Below are positions 42,659 through 51,780 of a stretch of 64,000 nucleotides of DNA, in pieces (within the stretch, counting starts at the first letter, position 1; the number at the start of each line of letters is the position of its first letter). Under the pieces are notes generated by a model, which was given only the letters and a program-made list of their open reading frames with translations, made no database searches and had not been told where the DNA came from. This stretch comes from Chloroflexota bacterium (lineage in GTDB: Bacteria > Chloroflexota > Anaerolineae > UBA4142): positions 1 to 64,000 of the forward strand of contig JACRBM010000058.1 in the NCBI GenBank assembly GCA_016219275.1, read 5' to 3'. Made by a program: the position numbers and the translations under genes.

Positions 42659-43147
42659 ATGCGTTTGGAGCAAAATGACGCGTCAGAGGATTGGCGTTAT
42701 GTCGTGACCTTTGACTTGGATCAACAAACGTATGCGGTGCCCATCGAATCCGTCGTCAAGATCAGCGAAATCACCGCGCTGACACCCGCGTCCGGCGCGG
42801 ACAGTAGTATCGCAGGGATGATCGAGATCGCGGGACGACAAATCCCGGCGGTCAATCTGCGCCGACAGAATGGTTCGGCGGAGAATCGAATTGATCCGCA
42901 CACGCCGGTGCTCACCGTTCAGATCGGCGAGGTGGTTGTGGCGATGATCGTAGACAAAATCGCCGGCGTGTGGCGATTGCCGGCGACCCAGGTCGAGCGC
43001 TCGGCGAAGATGTTACCGGGAACGATGATGAACACGCCGCGTGGCAACGCCTTGTTGTTGAGTCTAGCATCCTTGTTCACCGCGGACCAGATCAACGTGC
43101 TGGCGCAGTGCGCGCCCGCGCTGCCCGGCGAAGAGCGTCCTAATTAG
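42659..43147 (+). CDS. CheW-like adaptor protein (orphan)
   Basis: A 162-residue CheW-domain protein: YVVTFDLDQQTYAVPIESVVKISEITALTPASGADSSIAGMIEIAGRQIPAVNLRRQNG, then VLTVQIGEVVVAMIVDKIAGVWRLPATQVE. The order of strands and the GxIEIxGxxIPxVxLR segment are diagnostic. CheW links chemoreceptors to the CheA kinase, yet no che, mcp or flagellar gene is near; it follows a sensor kinase operon after a long repeat-rich gap. Start uncertain: TTG 42650, GTG 42653 or ATG 42659; GAGG at 42641-42644 would suit the GTG. Confidence 0.85.
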   Translation: MRLEQNDASEDWRYVVTFDLDQQTYAVPIESVVKISEITALTPASGADSSIAGMIEIAGRQIPAVNLRRQNGSAENRIDPHTPVLTVQIGEVVVAMIVDKIAGVWRLPATQVERSAKMLPGTMMNTPRGNALLLSLASLFTADQINVLAQCAPALPGEERPN

Positions 43148-43470
43148 CGATACCTGTTTTGCCGATGTTCGATCAGCCACTGAGCGCACGGAGAGATAAT
43201 AATCCGAAACGTTGAACAACACCTTCGCCAAAATCATAAATTGATCCGCGAATAACGCGAATCACGCGAATAAAAAAATTAGCGAAGATTCGCGAGATTC
43301 GCGGATGAAGGAATAAATTGGCGATGGTATTGCTGAACCGCCGTGGTTGAAATGTAGCGGCGCTGATTCTAGCCCCGCGCGGTGATAACGCCAGCGCTTT
43401 CGATTCGACGATTCGGGCAGGCGAACGATGCTTGCCGGAACGGCGGAGCGCGCCCAGAGTTCAGATCATT
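43148..43470. other. intergenic region before the polysaccharide cluster
   Basis: A weak promoter-like pair, TTGAAC (43212-43217) and CATAAA (43235-43240), 17 bases apart, is followed by the dyad at 43244-43306. Beyond that, up to the permease ATG, I see nothing clear; the upstream extension of the permease frame is unlikely to be translated. Confidence 0.45.
43244..43306. repeat. ATCCGCGAAT dyad repeat, 19-bp arms
   Basis: ATCCGCGAATAACGCGAAT (43244-43262) and ATTCGCGAGATTCGCGGAT (43288-43306) are reverse complements at 17 of 19 positions, enclosing an A-rich loop. This is the recognisable ATCCGCGAATxxCGCGAAT dispersed repeat, placed at the border of the polysaccharide cluster. Confidence 0.88.
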
Positions 43471-44340
43471 ATGACAATTCTCTCCTGGACAAAAAACGAC
43501 GACGCGAATTGGACGTTGATCATTCGCGCGCAACGCAATTGGCTCGATTTGCGGCTCGGCGAATTGTGGAGTTATCGCGATCTCGTGATGCTCTTCGTCT
43601 GGCGCGATTTTGTCTCGGTGTACAAGCAGACGATCCTGGGTCCGGTATGGTATCTCATCCAGCCGCTGTTGACGACGCTGACGTTCACCGTGATCTTTGG
43701 CAACATCGCGCGCTTGCCGACGGACGGCTTGCCGCAATTTCTGTTCTACATGTCTGGCACCGTCATTTGGAATTATTTCGCCGACGGCTTGACGAAAACC
43801 TCGAACACGTTTGTCAACAATTCGAATCTTTTTGGCAAGGTCTATTTTCCCCGGCTTGCCGTGCCGGTCTCGATTCTGATCTCGAACCTGGTCACGTTCG
43901 CGATTCAACTCGCGCTGTTCATTGGCTTCATGGTCTATTTTGGATTGTCGGGCGTAGCGATTCGTCCGAACGTCTGGATTGCGCTCGCGCCGATCCTGGT
44001 CTTGATGATGGCAGGGTTGGGACTCGGTTTTGGGATCATCGTCTCGTCGCTCACGACGCGTTATCGCGATCTGCGCTTCCTCGTGACGTTCGGCGTGCAA
44101 CTGTTGATGTACGCGACGCCGGTCATTTACCCGGTCTCATCCATCCCCGAACAATTCCGCTGGCTCATCCTGGCAAATCCATTGACGCCGATCATCGAGG
44201 GCTTTCGATTCGCGTTCCTGGGCGCGGGCGCGTTCGACGCGGGGCAACTGCTGTACAGTTTCGGCTTTACGGTCGCGGTTTTGCTGATCGGGGTTTTGCT
44301 GTTCAACCAGGTCGAGCGGACGTTTATGGATACGGTGTAG
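43471..44340 (+). CDS. ABC-2 type polysaccharide export permease
   Basis: A 289-residue permease with about six membrane segments. It opens with an amphipathic stretch and then LWSYRDLVMLFVWRDFVSVYKQTILGPVWYLIQPLLTTLTFTVIFGNIARL, the Wzm/TagG/RfbA hallmark (WRDxxxxYKQTxLGxxWxxxxP), and ends with a typical LANPLTPIIEGFRFAFLG loop. With the Wzt-like ATPase at 45826 it would export an undecaprenyl-linked glycan across the inner membrane. The ATG at 43471 begins the usual part; the frame opens at 43432 without need. An aminotransferase gene separates it from the ATPase. Confidence 0.9.
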   Translation: MTILSWTKNDDANWTLIIRAQRNWLDLRLGELWSYRDLVMLFVWRDFVSVYKQTILGPVWYLIQPLLTTLTFTVIFGNIARLPTDGLPQFLFYMSGTVIWNYFADGLTKTSNTFVNNSNLFGKVYFPRLAVPVSILISNLVTFAIQLALFIGFMVYFGLSGVAIRPNVWIALAPILVLMMAGLGLGFGIIVSSLTTRYRDLRFLVTFGVQLLMYATPVIYPVSSIPEQFRWLILANPLTPIIEGFRFAFLGAGAFDAGQLLYSFGFTVAVLLIGVLLFNQVERTFMDTV

Positions 44341-44464
44341 GGGAGAGTTGGATAGTGCGATAGTGGGGAGTAGTAGCAAGAAACCCGTGTTCCACAAACC
44401 CCGGAAGCGAATTGGAGCGGGAGTGTCGTTAGCAGATTTGAACTGGTGGGGCGGATCGAATAGC

Positions 44465-44500
44465 AAGGATGTAAGAAGGATGTAAGAAGGATGAAGGTAG
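44465..44500. repeat. short tandem direct repeat
   Basis: AAGGATGTAAG occurs at 44465-44475 and 44476-44486 and is followed by a degenerate copy (AAGGATGAAGG). Three 11-base units lie 40 bases before the aminotransferase ATG. Nothing else in this 199-base gap is recognisable. Confidence 0.7.
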
Positions 44501-44539
44501 GATGCCCGAGGGATGCTTAATGCGGCAAGATAAAACAAG

Positions 44540-45745
44540 ATGACAATAAAATTAGCCATTGAGGGCGGCAAGCCCGTCCGCGAAAAAATGTTATTGTTCG
44601 GCGCGCCAAATTTCGGCGACGAAGAGATCGCCGAGATAGTGGACACGATCAAGTCGGGCTGGGTCGGCACTGGACCCAAGACAAAAAGATTTGAAGAAGA
44701 ATTTGCGACGTACGTCGGCGCGAAATACGCGGTCGCGCTCAATTCCTGCACGGCGGGTTTGCATCTCTCGCTTGTTGTGCTGGGCATCGGTCGCGGCGAC
44801 GAGGTAATCGTTCCATCGCTGACGTTCGGCGCGACGGCAAACGTCGTTGAACACGTTGGCGCGCGCCCGGTGCTCGTTGACATTGACCCGGTATCGTTGT
44901 GCATCGCGCCGCGCGAAATCGAGAAGGCGATCACGCCGCGCACAAAAGCGATTATCCCAGTCCACTACGGCGGGATGCCATGCGCGATGAATGAAATCCG
45001 CGCGATTGCTGCCGCGCACAACATCACCGTCATTGAGGATGCAGCGCATGCGATTGGCGCGAAATACCAGGGCAAGAAAATCGGCGCGATCAGCCCGCTC
45101 ACCAATTTCAGTTTTTACGCGAACAAGAATCTTTCGACCGTTGAAGGCGGGATGGTGACGACGGATGATCCCGCGCTCGAAGGAAAATTGCGCGTGTATC
45201 ACTTGCACGGACTGAGCCGTGACGCGTGGAAGCGCTATCATACGAAAGAGTTTTCGGTCAGCGAGGTTGTCGTGCCGGGCTACAAGTACAACATGACGGA
45301 CTTGCAGGCGTCGCTCGGCTTGCATCAACTCCGCAAGCAGGAGCAGTTCATCGCGCGGCGCGAAGAGATTGCGGCGTTCTACGACGAGGCGTTTAGCGAA
45401 CTCGATGGCATGGTGCGAACCCAGCCGCGCCCGCATGACGGCGCAAGCCGCCACGTCTTGCACTTGTACGTGTTGATGCTCAACCTCGCGCGGTTGAAAG
45501 CAGATCGCAACCATGTGATTAGCGCATTGCTCGCGGAAAATATCGGCGCGGCGATGCACTTTATGCCTTTGCACATGCACCCGTACTATCGCGACACGTA
45601 TGGCTATCAGCCAAACGATTTCCCAGTGTCGCGTTACGTAGGCGAATCGGTCTTGTCGCTTCCGCTCGTGCCGCAGATGTCGCGGCGGGACGCGCAAGAT
45701 GTGGTGGACGCGGTGGAGAAGGTTTTGGGGGCATACAGAAATTAA
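44540..45745 (+). CDS. DegT/DnrJ/EryC1/StrS-family sugar aminotransferase
   Basis: A 401-residue PLP-dependent aminotransferase that typically converts a keto group of an NDP-sugar to an amine. Features: SGWVGTGPKTKRFEEEFATYVGAKYAVALNSCTAGLHLSL at the front, PSLTFGATANVVEHVGARPVLVDID, PVHYGGMPCAMNEI, VIEDAAHAIGAKYQGKKIG, and the PLP lysine in FSFYANKNLSTVEGGMV. It would make an amino sugar for the glycan built by the cluster. The TTAACAAG-like region before the ATG has no clear ribosome site. The next gene follows after an 80-base dyad. Confidence 0.93.
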   Translation: MTIKLAIEGGKPVREKMLLFGAPNFGDEEIAEIVDTIKSGWVGTGPKTKRFEEEFATYVGAKYAVALNSCTAGLHLSLVVLGIGRGDEVIVPSLTFGATANVVEHVGARPVLVDIDPVSLCIAPREIEKAITPRTKAIIPVHYGGMPCAMNEIRAIAAAHNITVIEDAAHAIGAKYQGKKIGAISPLTNFSFYANKNLSTVEGGMVTTDDPALEGKLRVYHLHGLSRDAWKRYHTKEFSVSEVVVPGYKYNMTDLQASLGLHQLRKQEQFIARREEIAAFYDEAFSELDGMVRTQPRPHDGASRHVLHLYVLMLNLARLKADRNHVISALLAENIGAAMHFMPLHMHPYYRDTYGYQPNDFPVSRYVGESVLSLPLVPQMSRRDAQDVVDAVEKVLGAYRN

Positions 45746-45810
45746 ATGGGATGCAAACAAGCGCAAATTGTTTTTGTCCGCGTTCATCCGCGCGCGAAGC
45801 GATCCGCGTC
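45746..45810. repeat. GGATGCAAACAAGCGCAAA dyad repeat
   Basis: The sequence from 45749 (GGGATGCAAACAAGCGCAA) and the segment ending GATCCGCGTCCC near 45812 mirror each other imperfectly, with GTCCGCGTTCATCCGCG in the right half. It is a version of the GGACGCGGATxxACGCGGA dispersed repeat also seen at 62243 and at the right edge of the window. Confidence 0.65.
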
Positions 45811-45825
45811 CCACTCTATTGAATC

Positions 45826-47100
45826 ATGACAACAGTTATCTCCGTTGAAAACCTCAGCAAATATTACAACCTCGGCACCATCGGCACCGGCACGCTCTCG
45901 CATGACCTGAACCGCTGGTGGGCGCGAATGTGCGGCAAGCCAGACCCGTTGCTCAAGATCGGACAGCAAGATCACGGCAACCGCAACGGCGAGGCGATTT
46001 GGGCGTTGCGCGATGTGAGTTTCGAGGTCAAGCAAGGTGAGGTGCTTGGTATCATTGGACGCAACGGCGCAGGCAAAAGCACACTGCTGAAAATCTTGTC
46101 GCGCGTGACAGCGCCAACTTCAGGAGAGGTCAAGGTCAAGGGGCGCATTGCAAGTTTGCTTGAAGTCGGCACCGGGTTTCATCCCGAACTGACCGGGCGC
46201 GAGAACATTTTTCTGAACGGCGCGATCCTGGGAATGAGCAAGCGCGAAGTTTCACGAAAGTTTGACGAGATTGTGGCGTTCGCCGAAGTGGAAAAATTTA
46301 TTGACACGCCGGTGAAACGTTATTCAAGCGGGATGTACGTGCGCTTGGCATTTGCAGTTGCCGCGCACTTGGAGCCGGAGATTTTGTTGGTGGATGAAGT
46401 GCTGGCGGTAGGCGATGCCGCGTTTCAGAAAAAGTGCCTAGGCAAGATGGGTGATGTGGCGAAGGAGGGGCGGACGGTGTTGTTTGTGAGCCATAGTATG
46501 GGCTCCGTTATGAGTTTGTCGAAGAAGGGAATGTTGTTGGACCAAGGGAAGATTAAGATCTTTGGTGACATTGATGCTGTAGTTGATGCCTATTCCGGTG
46601 AAGCGACTCGGGATACTTTTGTTGAAGGGCGAAAAGTGGACACGCTTGCTTATATCGAGTCAGTTCGTTTTGTTGGGTCAAGGACAATTCGATCAGGACA
46701 AATTCTTACAATCGAAGTTTGCGTTTTTTCCAATTCTCTCAAGGCGCTAAACATTAGTTTGGACTGGCGGATAAAAGATAGCCGAGGTGCGCCACTTATC
46801 GGAGGTATTCCTCATGTTCAATTTGGACAGACTAATGCTTTGGCTTTCGGGCTCAACCGATTTTTGATCAAGATTGGTCCGCTTCCGTTAGCAGAAGGAG
46901 ATTACAAACTAAGTTTTGATGTTGATTTACCTTGGGCAGAGTATTTGGATCGTCTTGAGGACTGTTTAGAATTCTCAATCAGCAGTTGCGTGCTCGGGGC
47001 CGCTGGACAGTCCTTCAAGAATTCTTGGGGGCATGGGAGTTTGATCGTTCCTTTTCAGATCGACCGCTCAATGGGAATGAGAGCAGAACCAAATGAATGA
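45826..47100 (+). CDS. Wzt-like ABC transporter ATPase with C-terminal glycan-binding domain
   Basis: A 424-residue ATPase for polysaccharide export. Walker A is GIIGRNGAGKSTLLKILS, the signature YSSGMYVRLAFAVAAHLEPEILLVDEVLAVGD includes Walker B, and FVSHSMGSV carries the switch His. Residues about 275-424 form a Wzt-type C-terminal domain (IRSGQILTIEVCVFSNSLKALNISLDWRI), which in O-antigen systems recognises the finished glycan end. The ATPase part has the CGCG-rich composition of the window, but from about 46500 the DNA becomes much richer in A and T. That break inside one gene suggests exchange of the glycan-specific portion. Confidence 0.92.
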   Translation: MTTVISVENLSKYYNLGTIGTGTLSHDLNRWWARMCGKPDPLLKIGQQDHGNRNGEAIWALRDVSFEVKQGEVLGIIGRNGAGKSTLLKILSRVTAPTSGEVKVKGRIASLLEVGTGFHPELTGRENIFLNGAILGMSKREVSRKFDEIVAFAEVEKFIDTPVKRYSSGMYVRLAFAVAAHLEPEILLVDEVLAVGDAAFQKKCLGKMGDVAKEGRTVLFVSHSMGSVMSLSKKGMLLDQGKIKIFGDIDAVVDAYSGEATRDTFVEGRKVDTLAYIESVRFVGSRTIRSGQILTIEVCVFSNSLKALNISLDWRIKDSRGAPLIGGIPHVQFGQTNALAFGLNRFLIKIGPLPLAEGDYKLSFDVDLPWAEYLDRLEDCLEFSISSCVLGAAGQSFKNSWGHGSLIVPFQIDRSMGMRAEPNE

Positions 47101-47758
47101 ATCGCAATATGCCGAGTTTGGGAAGGGGCGATTTGATACAGTTAGTGGAAGCAAGTTGGCGCAAATCAAGGATGACGCAGGAAAGTCTATTCTCGACGTG
47201 GGATGCGGTCCTGGCGCATATCTGAAAGAACTTGCAATCCTCGGCTATGAGATTGCGGGAGTGGACAGGAATAAATTGTTTATCGAACAGGCGCTTCATG
47301 TTACAGACAAAGTCTACCTGGTTGATCTAGATACGGAAGCACTATCGAGGTTCAGTGATGCAAGTTTTGATACTGTCTTGATATTGGACGTCCTCGAACA
47401 TATCCAAGACGACGCCAGATTGCTTCAAGAAGCAAAAAGGGTCTGTCGCCGAAACGTAATTCTTACAGTGCCAGCACGAATACCTAATGGTATGTCCGAA
47501 ATGCATTTCGTGTTTAGTTCTTATTTGGACCCATCGCATCTGCGTTACTATTCATTCTCAGACATGGTCAACATTATGGACAAGGTAGCTTTCGACCACT
47601 ACAACATCAAGTCGGTGATGCGTTTTGATCCTATTCTATATCGGATATTTCCTGGCTATCTTCGTATTGCGCTCGCTCTAATCAATAGGGTGCTCTTGAA
47701 AATATCTGACCCTAGGTTGCTCACTTCTATATGGTATGCTGTGGGATGGAAATCCTAG
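47093..47758 (+). CDS. SAM-dependent methyltransferase of the glycan cluster
   Basis: A 221-residue class I methyltransferase (ILDVGCGPGAYLKELAILGYEIAGVDRNK, then SFDTVLILDVLEHIQDDARLLQEAKRVCRRNVILTVPAR). The DVLEH block is typical of Methyltransf_11/23 members in polysaccharide clusters, where they can methylate a sugar or cap a chain. Its ATG overlaps the end of the ATPase gene by eight bases, fitting a role linked to chain termination, though that is inference. AT-rich like the following genes. Confidence 0.85.
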   Translation: MNESQYAEFGKGRFDTVSGSKLAQIKDDAGKSILDVGCGPGAYLKELAILGYEIAGVDRNKLFIEQALHVTDKVYLVDLDTEALSRFSDASFDTVLILDVLEHIQDDARLLQEAKRVCRRNVILTVPARIPNGMSEMHFVFSSYLDPSHLRYYSFSDMVNIMDKVAFDHYNIKSVMRFDPILYRIFPGYLRIALALINRVLLKISDPRLLTSIWYAVGWKS

Positions 47759-47812
47759 CATTGATGAAGCCTCAAAAGTTTGATTATTCTATTTGCATGG
47801 ATATGGAGTTCG

Positions 47813-48345
47813 ATGATTGCTCGATTTTCAAATCTTTGGTTTAGGTTTCAGCAGTCGTTGACCACGTGGTATTATGCTCAACAGCTCGGTATATCCAAGA
47901 AGAGCGTAATTATCGGTGGGGCCTGCGTTATTCACGGTGGGGGTAATTTCGTTGTGGGTAAAAATGTTGCCATTCGCTCGACTCCGCGTTTGCCAGTTGA
48001 ATTGTATTGCTCGAGCGGTGCGGCATTGACGCTTGCCGATGGTTGTTTCCTAAACCAGGGTGTTCATATCGCATGTTGCAAAGAAATTTATATCGGAGAG
48101 CAGTGTTTGATCGCCGATCAGGCATTGATTATGGACAGCGATTTTCACGGCGTGGTGATGTGCTTCCGCAGTCTACTCCGGTTCGTATTGAGCGTGGTGC
48201 ATGGATCGGCGCACGAGCGATTATTCTCAAAGGCGTAACGATTGGTGAAGGTGCGGTCGTGGGTGCAGGCGCGGTAGTCACACATTCTGTACCACCTAGG
48301 TCGCTTGCCGTTGGTAATCCAGCGCAAATAGTACGGCAGTGGTAG
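47813..48345 (+). pseudogene. hexapeptide acyltransferase split by a frameshift
   Basis: A left-handed beta-helix acetyltransferase of the maltose/colanic-acid type, in two frames. The first part (IARFSNLWFRFQQSL...SVIIGGACVIHGGGNFVVGKNVAIRSTP...GVHIACCKEIYIGEQCLIADQALIMDSDFHG) runs from 47813 to about 48155. The rest ([53 protein letters not shown]) continues in the -1 frame to 48345. One base appears to be missing near 48150-48165, just after DSDFHG, where such proteins continue without interruption. GGAG four bases before the ATG at 47813 is a good start. It is either a real pseudogene or a sequencing error; both halves are otherwise well conserved. Confidence 0.8.
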
Positions 48346-48346
48346 T

Positions 48347-49543
48347 ATGAGAATTGTCTACGTTGCGCCCTTCCTGGGGGTGCCGCCGGACAATGGGGGC
48401 GCAATTCGCGCCTATAACCTCGTTCGTTATCTAGCACAGAGTCATCAAGTCACTGTAGTGACTTGGGCTTCCGATCAACAAGAGGCGTTGTCTGTATGGG
48501 CTAGCAAATATCTCGATCGCCTAATAATATTGCCCTCTCTGCGCCGAGATTCTTCTTCCCAAGATAGGGCTACCACATTGCGGCGTATGTTGGCTTTTCC
48601 ATCTGAATCGTTTCGGCATTTTCCAAGCAAGCTACTAGTGTCAGCAGTTGAGCAGGAGTTCCAAAGAGAGACACAACCAGACATTATCATTTTTGATACG
48701 CTCTACACCGGGCAGGCGATTCGTTTGCGTCGGTGGCTTGTGCCGACAATACTTTCGCTTTACGATGTTGAATCAAACTACTCACACCAAATGTACGCTA
48801 AATCGGGTTGGCGACCGTACAAATTTGTTTACGGACTCGAATGGCTCAAGACATGGCTCTATGAGCGACAGATTGTACGTTCATTTCAAACCATAGCGGT
48901 TGTATCGCCGCAAGATGCGGTGGCGATTCAGAAAATGCATCCTGCCGCGCAAGTGCTATATGTGCCCAACGGAGTTGACACACACATAAGGGTTCCGCTT
49001 TCCGAAATGTGCGGTGATGCAATTCTTTTTGTCGGCAACTTTGACTATGCGCCGAATGTAGAAGGGCTATGGTACTTTTACGAGGAGATTTGGCAGAAAA
49101 TCAGAGCACACGTTGACGCGCGGTTTCTTCTAGTAGGTCGTAATCCACCGCGTCAGTTTTTCGAAATATCACAAAGTGATCCATCGGTAGAGATAGCTGC
49201 GAATGTACCTGACGTGCGCCCCTATTATGCACAGGCGCGTGTGTGTGTAGTGCCGCTTCAAAGCGGCGAAGGGACGAGATTGAAAATACTCGAAGCATTC
49301 AATCTAGGGATTCCAGTTGTTTCAACTTCAATAGGTTGTGAGGGATTGGATGTGGTGGATGGCGAGTCCTTGATGATCGCTAATGATTCCGATACCTTTG
49401 CTCGCAATGTCATCGGATTATTCCAAAATCGCACTCAGGCGGAAGCAATGGTTGCGAAAGCGCGGATGCTGGTCGAGAATCGCTACGACTGGAATACTAT
49501 CGGGTGTAATTACCAAGCGGAGTTGGAACGGTTGGTGAACTGA
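48347..49543 (+). CDS. GT4-family glycosyltransferase
   Basis: A 398-residue GT-B glycosyltransferase. The N-terminal half has the acceptor-side glycine turn VPPDNGGAIRAYNLVRYLAQSHQVTVVTW. The C-terminal half has VVSPQDAVAIQ, VLYVPNGVDTHI, ILFVGNFDYAPNVEGLWYFYEEIW and the donor-sugar-binding end VVPLQSGEGTRLKILEAFNLGIPVVSTSIGCEGL, as in GT4/GT1 enzymes. The sugar is not predictable. It starts one base after the split acetyltransferase and is followed after six bases by another glycosyltransferase gene. Confidence 0.9.
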   Translation: MRIVYVAPFLGVPPDNGGAIRAYNLVRYLAQSHQVTVVTWASDQQEALSVWASKYLDRLIILPSLRRDSSSQDRATTLRRMLAFPSESFRHFPSKLLVSAVEQEFQRETQPDIIIFDTLYTGQAIRLRRWLVPTILSLYDVESNYSHQMYAKSGWRPYKFVYGLEWLKTWLYERQIVRSFQTIAVVSPQDAVAIQKMHPAAQVLYVPNGVDTHIRVPLSEMCGDAILFVGNFDYAPNVEGLWYFYEEIWQKIRAHVDARFLLVGRNPPRQFFEISQSDPSVEIAANVPDVRPYYAQARVCVVPLQSGEGTRLKILEAFNLGIPVVSTSIGCEGLDVVDGESLMIANDSDTFARNVIGLFQNRTQAEAMVAKARMLVENRYDWNTIGCNYQAELERLVN

Positions 49544-49549
49544 CCGCAA

Positions 49550-50671
49550 ATGAAAGTTTTGTTAGTCGTTTCGAGTTATCTACCCAACCTCGGTGGCTTG
49601 CAAAGAGTTACATCGAATCTCGTCCACGAATTACAACAGCGTGGTCACTCAATCACAGTACTAACCCAGCGTTACCCACGCACGCTCCCGACCGTAGAAG
49701 AAATAGATGGCGTGTGTGTGCGGCGATCACTTTTCCTCACGCCCCGTTTGCGCGATTTGCAGAAAAGACGACTGGATTTATTTCTCGCGAGTCTCTTCTA
49801 TTTTCCAACGACATTGATGCCCTTGATCTGGCGCATTGCGTGCGACAAGCCGAAGGCGGTGAACCTACATTTTGTTGGCGCTCCAGCATTATTCTTGGTC
49901 ATCGCGCATGCATTGCTCCATTTTCGATTCGTCGTCTCTTTGCATGGTGATGATGTGGAAGGGCTAGCTCGCGGAACTTGGTTTGACCGTTGGGTATTCC
50001 GCACCACGCTGCGAAAAGCAGATGCGGTGACGGCTTGCTCACGCTATTTGCTTGATAAGGCAATCGCGGTCGAGCCTAACATAGCGAGCAAAGCGCGCGT
50101 GGCTTATAACGGTATGCAAATCGAGAATACGCTGTCGGCTGCAGGCGGCGATGACATCTTTGCGGCTGGGCGCATGGTGCCTAAAAAAGGGTTCGACGTT
50201 TTACTGCGCGCAATTGCTCAATGTCGGAACGAAAAACAAACCGTTTGCTTGAATCTTGTTGGTGATGGAGCAGAGCGATGTGCGCTAGAATCACTTGCGT
50301 ATGAATTGGGATTGGCAGATAACGTGACGTTTCTCGGTGGCAAGGATCACGCATCGGTTGTGCTTGCGATGCGAGCAAGTCGGTGTGTCGTCGTGCCTTC
50401 GCGCGAAGAGCCGTTCGGCTTGGTTGCGCTTGAAGCGATGGCGGCAGGCAAACCTGTGATTGCGACGCGCGTAGGTGGATTGCCCGAAGTGTTGGACGGA
50501 GCAGATGCGATCCTGGTTAAGCCAGACGACCCCGATGCACTCGCCCAAGCCATTCGCCAAATATCAGATCGCTTGGAGAGCGAGCCTCAGTTCGGAGTAC
50601 GCAACCGTGAGGTCGCCGCGCGATTTTCTGTTGAGCGAATGACTGACATGTATCTTGCGACGTATACGTAG
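49550..50671 (+). CDS. GT4-family glycosyltransferase
   Basis: A 373-residue GT-B enzyme. It begins KVLLVVSSYLPNLGGLQRVTSNLVHELQQRGHSITVLTQRYP and has FVVSLHGDDVEG, VTACSRYLLDKAI, FAAGRMVPKKGFDVLLRAIAQC and the EX7E-type donor motif SREEPFGLVALEAMAAGKPVIATRVGGLPEVL. These are the classical GT4 features. It probably adds one sugar of the repeat unit on the cytoplasmic side. Confidence 0.92.
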   Translation: MKVLLVVSSYLPNLGGLQRVTSNLVHELQQRGHSITVLTQRYPRTLPTVEEIDGVCVRRSLFLTPRLRDLQKRRLDLFLASLFYFPTTLMPLIWRIACDKPKAVNLHFVGAPALFLVIAHALLHFRFVVSLHGDDVEGLARGTWFDRWVFRTTLRKADAVTACSRYLLDKAIAVEPNIASKARVAYNGMQIENTLSAAGGDDIFAAGRMVPKKGFDVLLRAIAQCRNEKQTVCLNLVGDGAERCALESLAYELGLADNVTFLGGKDHASVVLAMRASRCVVVPSREEPFGLVALEAMAAGKPVIATRVGGLPEVLDGADAILVKPDDPDALAQAIRQISDRLESEPQFGVRNREVAARFSVERMTDMYLATYT

Positions 50672-50682
50672 AATTGAATGTT

Positions 50683-51774
50683 ATGCGTGTCGCTTGTATC
50701 CATCCCTTTCTCTTTCGTCTCCCGCGTGGTATCGAGCGATACACTTTTAATTTGGCAAACACCTTGACACGGCGCGACATCCAAGTTGATCTGCTCACTT
50801 GGCGCTGGCAAACGCCAATACGGATTAATGGGCTTGATTCGCGTGTGCGGGTATCCGAGTTTCCTACCTCGCGCTATTACGCGGCACAAGCAATTGTTCC
50901 GTTTTATGTTTGGGATTTGCTAACACACAGGTATGATTTTGTCTGGATTTTCTTTGCCGGGTTCGGTGAAGTGGAAGCATTGACTTTGGTTCGGCAGCAA
51001 AAGTTTGGGATTGTTTTCCATTATCCATACTCCCAGGTACCTCACCGCTATCGTGAGTTTCAACGGTTTGGGTTGGCGCAACGCGCTGAAAAAATAGTGT
51101 CAGTCAGCCGTTTTGTTGCCGAAGGTGTGCGCGAAGCATTGGGGCGGGACAGTGTAGTGATTCATCACGGTGTGGATGCAGAACGCTTTGCGCCCAATCT
51201 GAAAATGCGAAAACAAGTTCGGCAATCATTGAATTTGCCGCCAGATGAAAATTTGCTCGTTACCGCGGCAGCGTTGGAAGAACGTAAGGGTGTGCAATGG
51301 GTGATTCGCGCAATACCGCATGTTCTGCGCGAGTTCCCCTTGACAACCTACCTTGTATTGGGTGATGGAGCATACCGCGCGGAGTTAGAGCTACTAGCGC
51401 GCGAATTGGGTGTGTCGGAACGCGTGCGTTTTCTCGGAGTACAGTCGGAGGTTGCCCCGTTCTTTCAAGCAGCCGATCTTTCCCTGATTTTGTCGCGCGG
51501 AGAAGCGTCGTCGCTGACCGCGCTCGAATCATTAGGATGCGGTACGCCGGTGATTGCGGCACAACGCCCCCCGTTCGACGAATTGCTTAGTCCAGAGTAT
51601 GGTTTGATGGTGAATGAAGAAGACAATCGCCAAGTCGCAGCGATGATTGCTAGCTTGTTGAACGATCCGACGCGGCGGCAGAAGATGGGCGGGGCAGGGC
51701 GCGCGCGGATTCTGACTGATTTTACCTGGGAGCGAGTAGGCGAGCAATATCTACAATTGATGGCACCGGGGTAA
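50683..51774 (+). CDS. GT4-family glycosyltransferase
   Basis: A 363-residue GT-B enzyme: RVACIHPFLFRLPRGIERYTFNLANTLTRRDIQVDLLTW, VSRFVAEGVREALG, VIHHGVDAERFAPNL, VTAAALEERKGVQWVIRAIPHVL, then ILSRGEASSLTALESLGCGTPVIAAQRPPFDELL. The donor motif keeps the first Glu (GEASS) and the second Glu (ALES). ATG at 50683; a TTG three codons earlier is an alternative. The gap to the previous gene is 11 bases. Confidence 0.88.
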   Translation: MRVACIHPFLFRLPRGIERYTFNLANTLTRRDIQVDLLTWRWQTPIRINGLDSRVRVSEFPTSRYYAAQAIVPFYVWDLLTHRYDFVWIFFAGFGEVEALTLVRQQKFGIVFHYPYSQVPHRYREFQRFGLAQRAEKIVSVSRFVAEGVREALGRDSVVIHHGVDAERFAPNLKMRKQVRQSLNLPPDENLLVTAAALEERKGVQWVIRAIPHVLREFPLTTYLVLGDGAYRAELELLARELGVSERVRFLGVQSEVAPFFQAADLSLILSRGEASSLTALESLGCGTPVIAAQRPPFDELLSPEYGLMVNEEDNRQVAAMIASLLNDPTRRQKMGGAGRARILTDFTWERVGEQYLQLMAPG

Positions 51775-51780
51775 ACACAA

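Noticed and set aside
44465-44500. CRISPR-like array from AAGGATGTAAG units
   Set aside because: The three units are only 11 bases and directly adjacent, with no spacers and no cas genes nearby.
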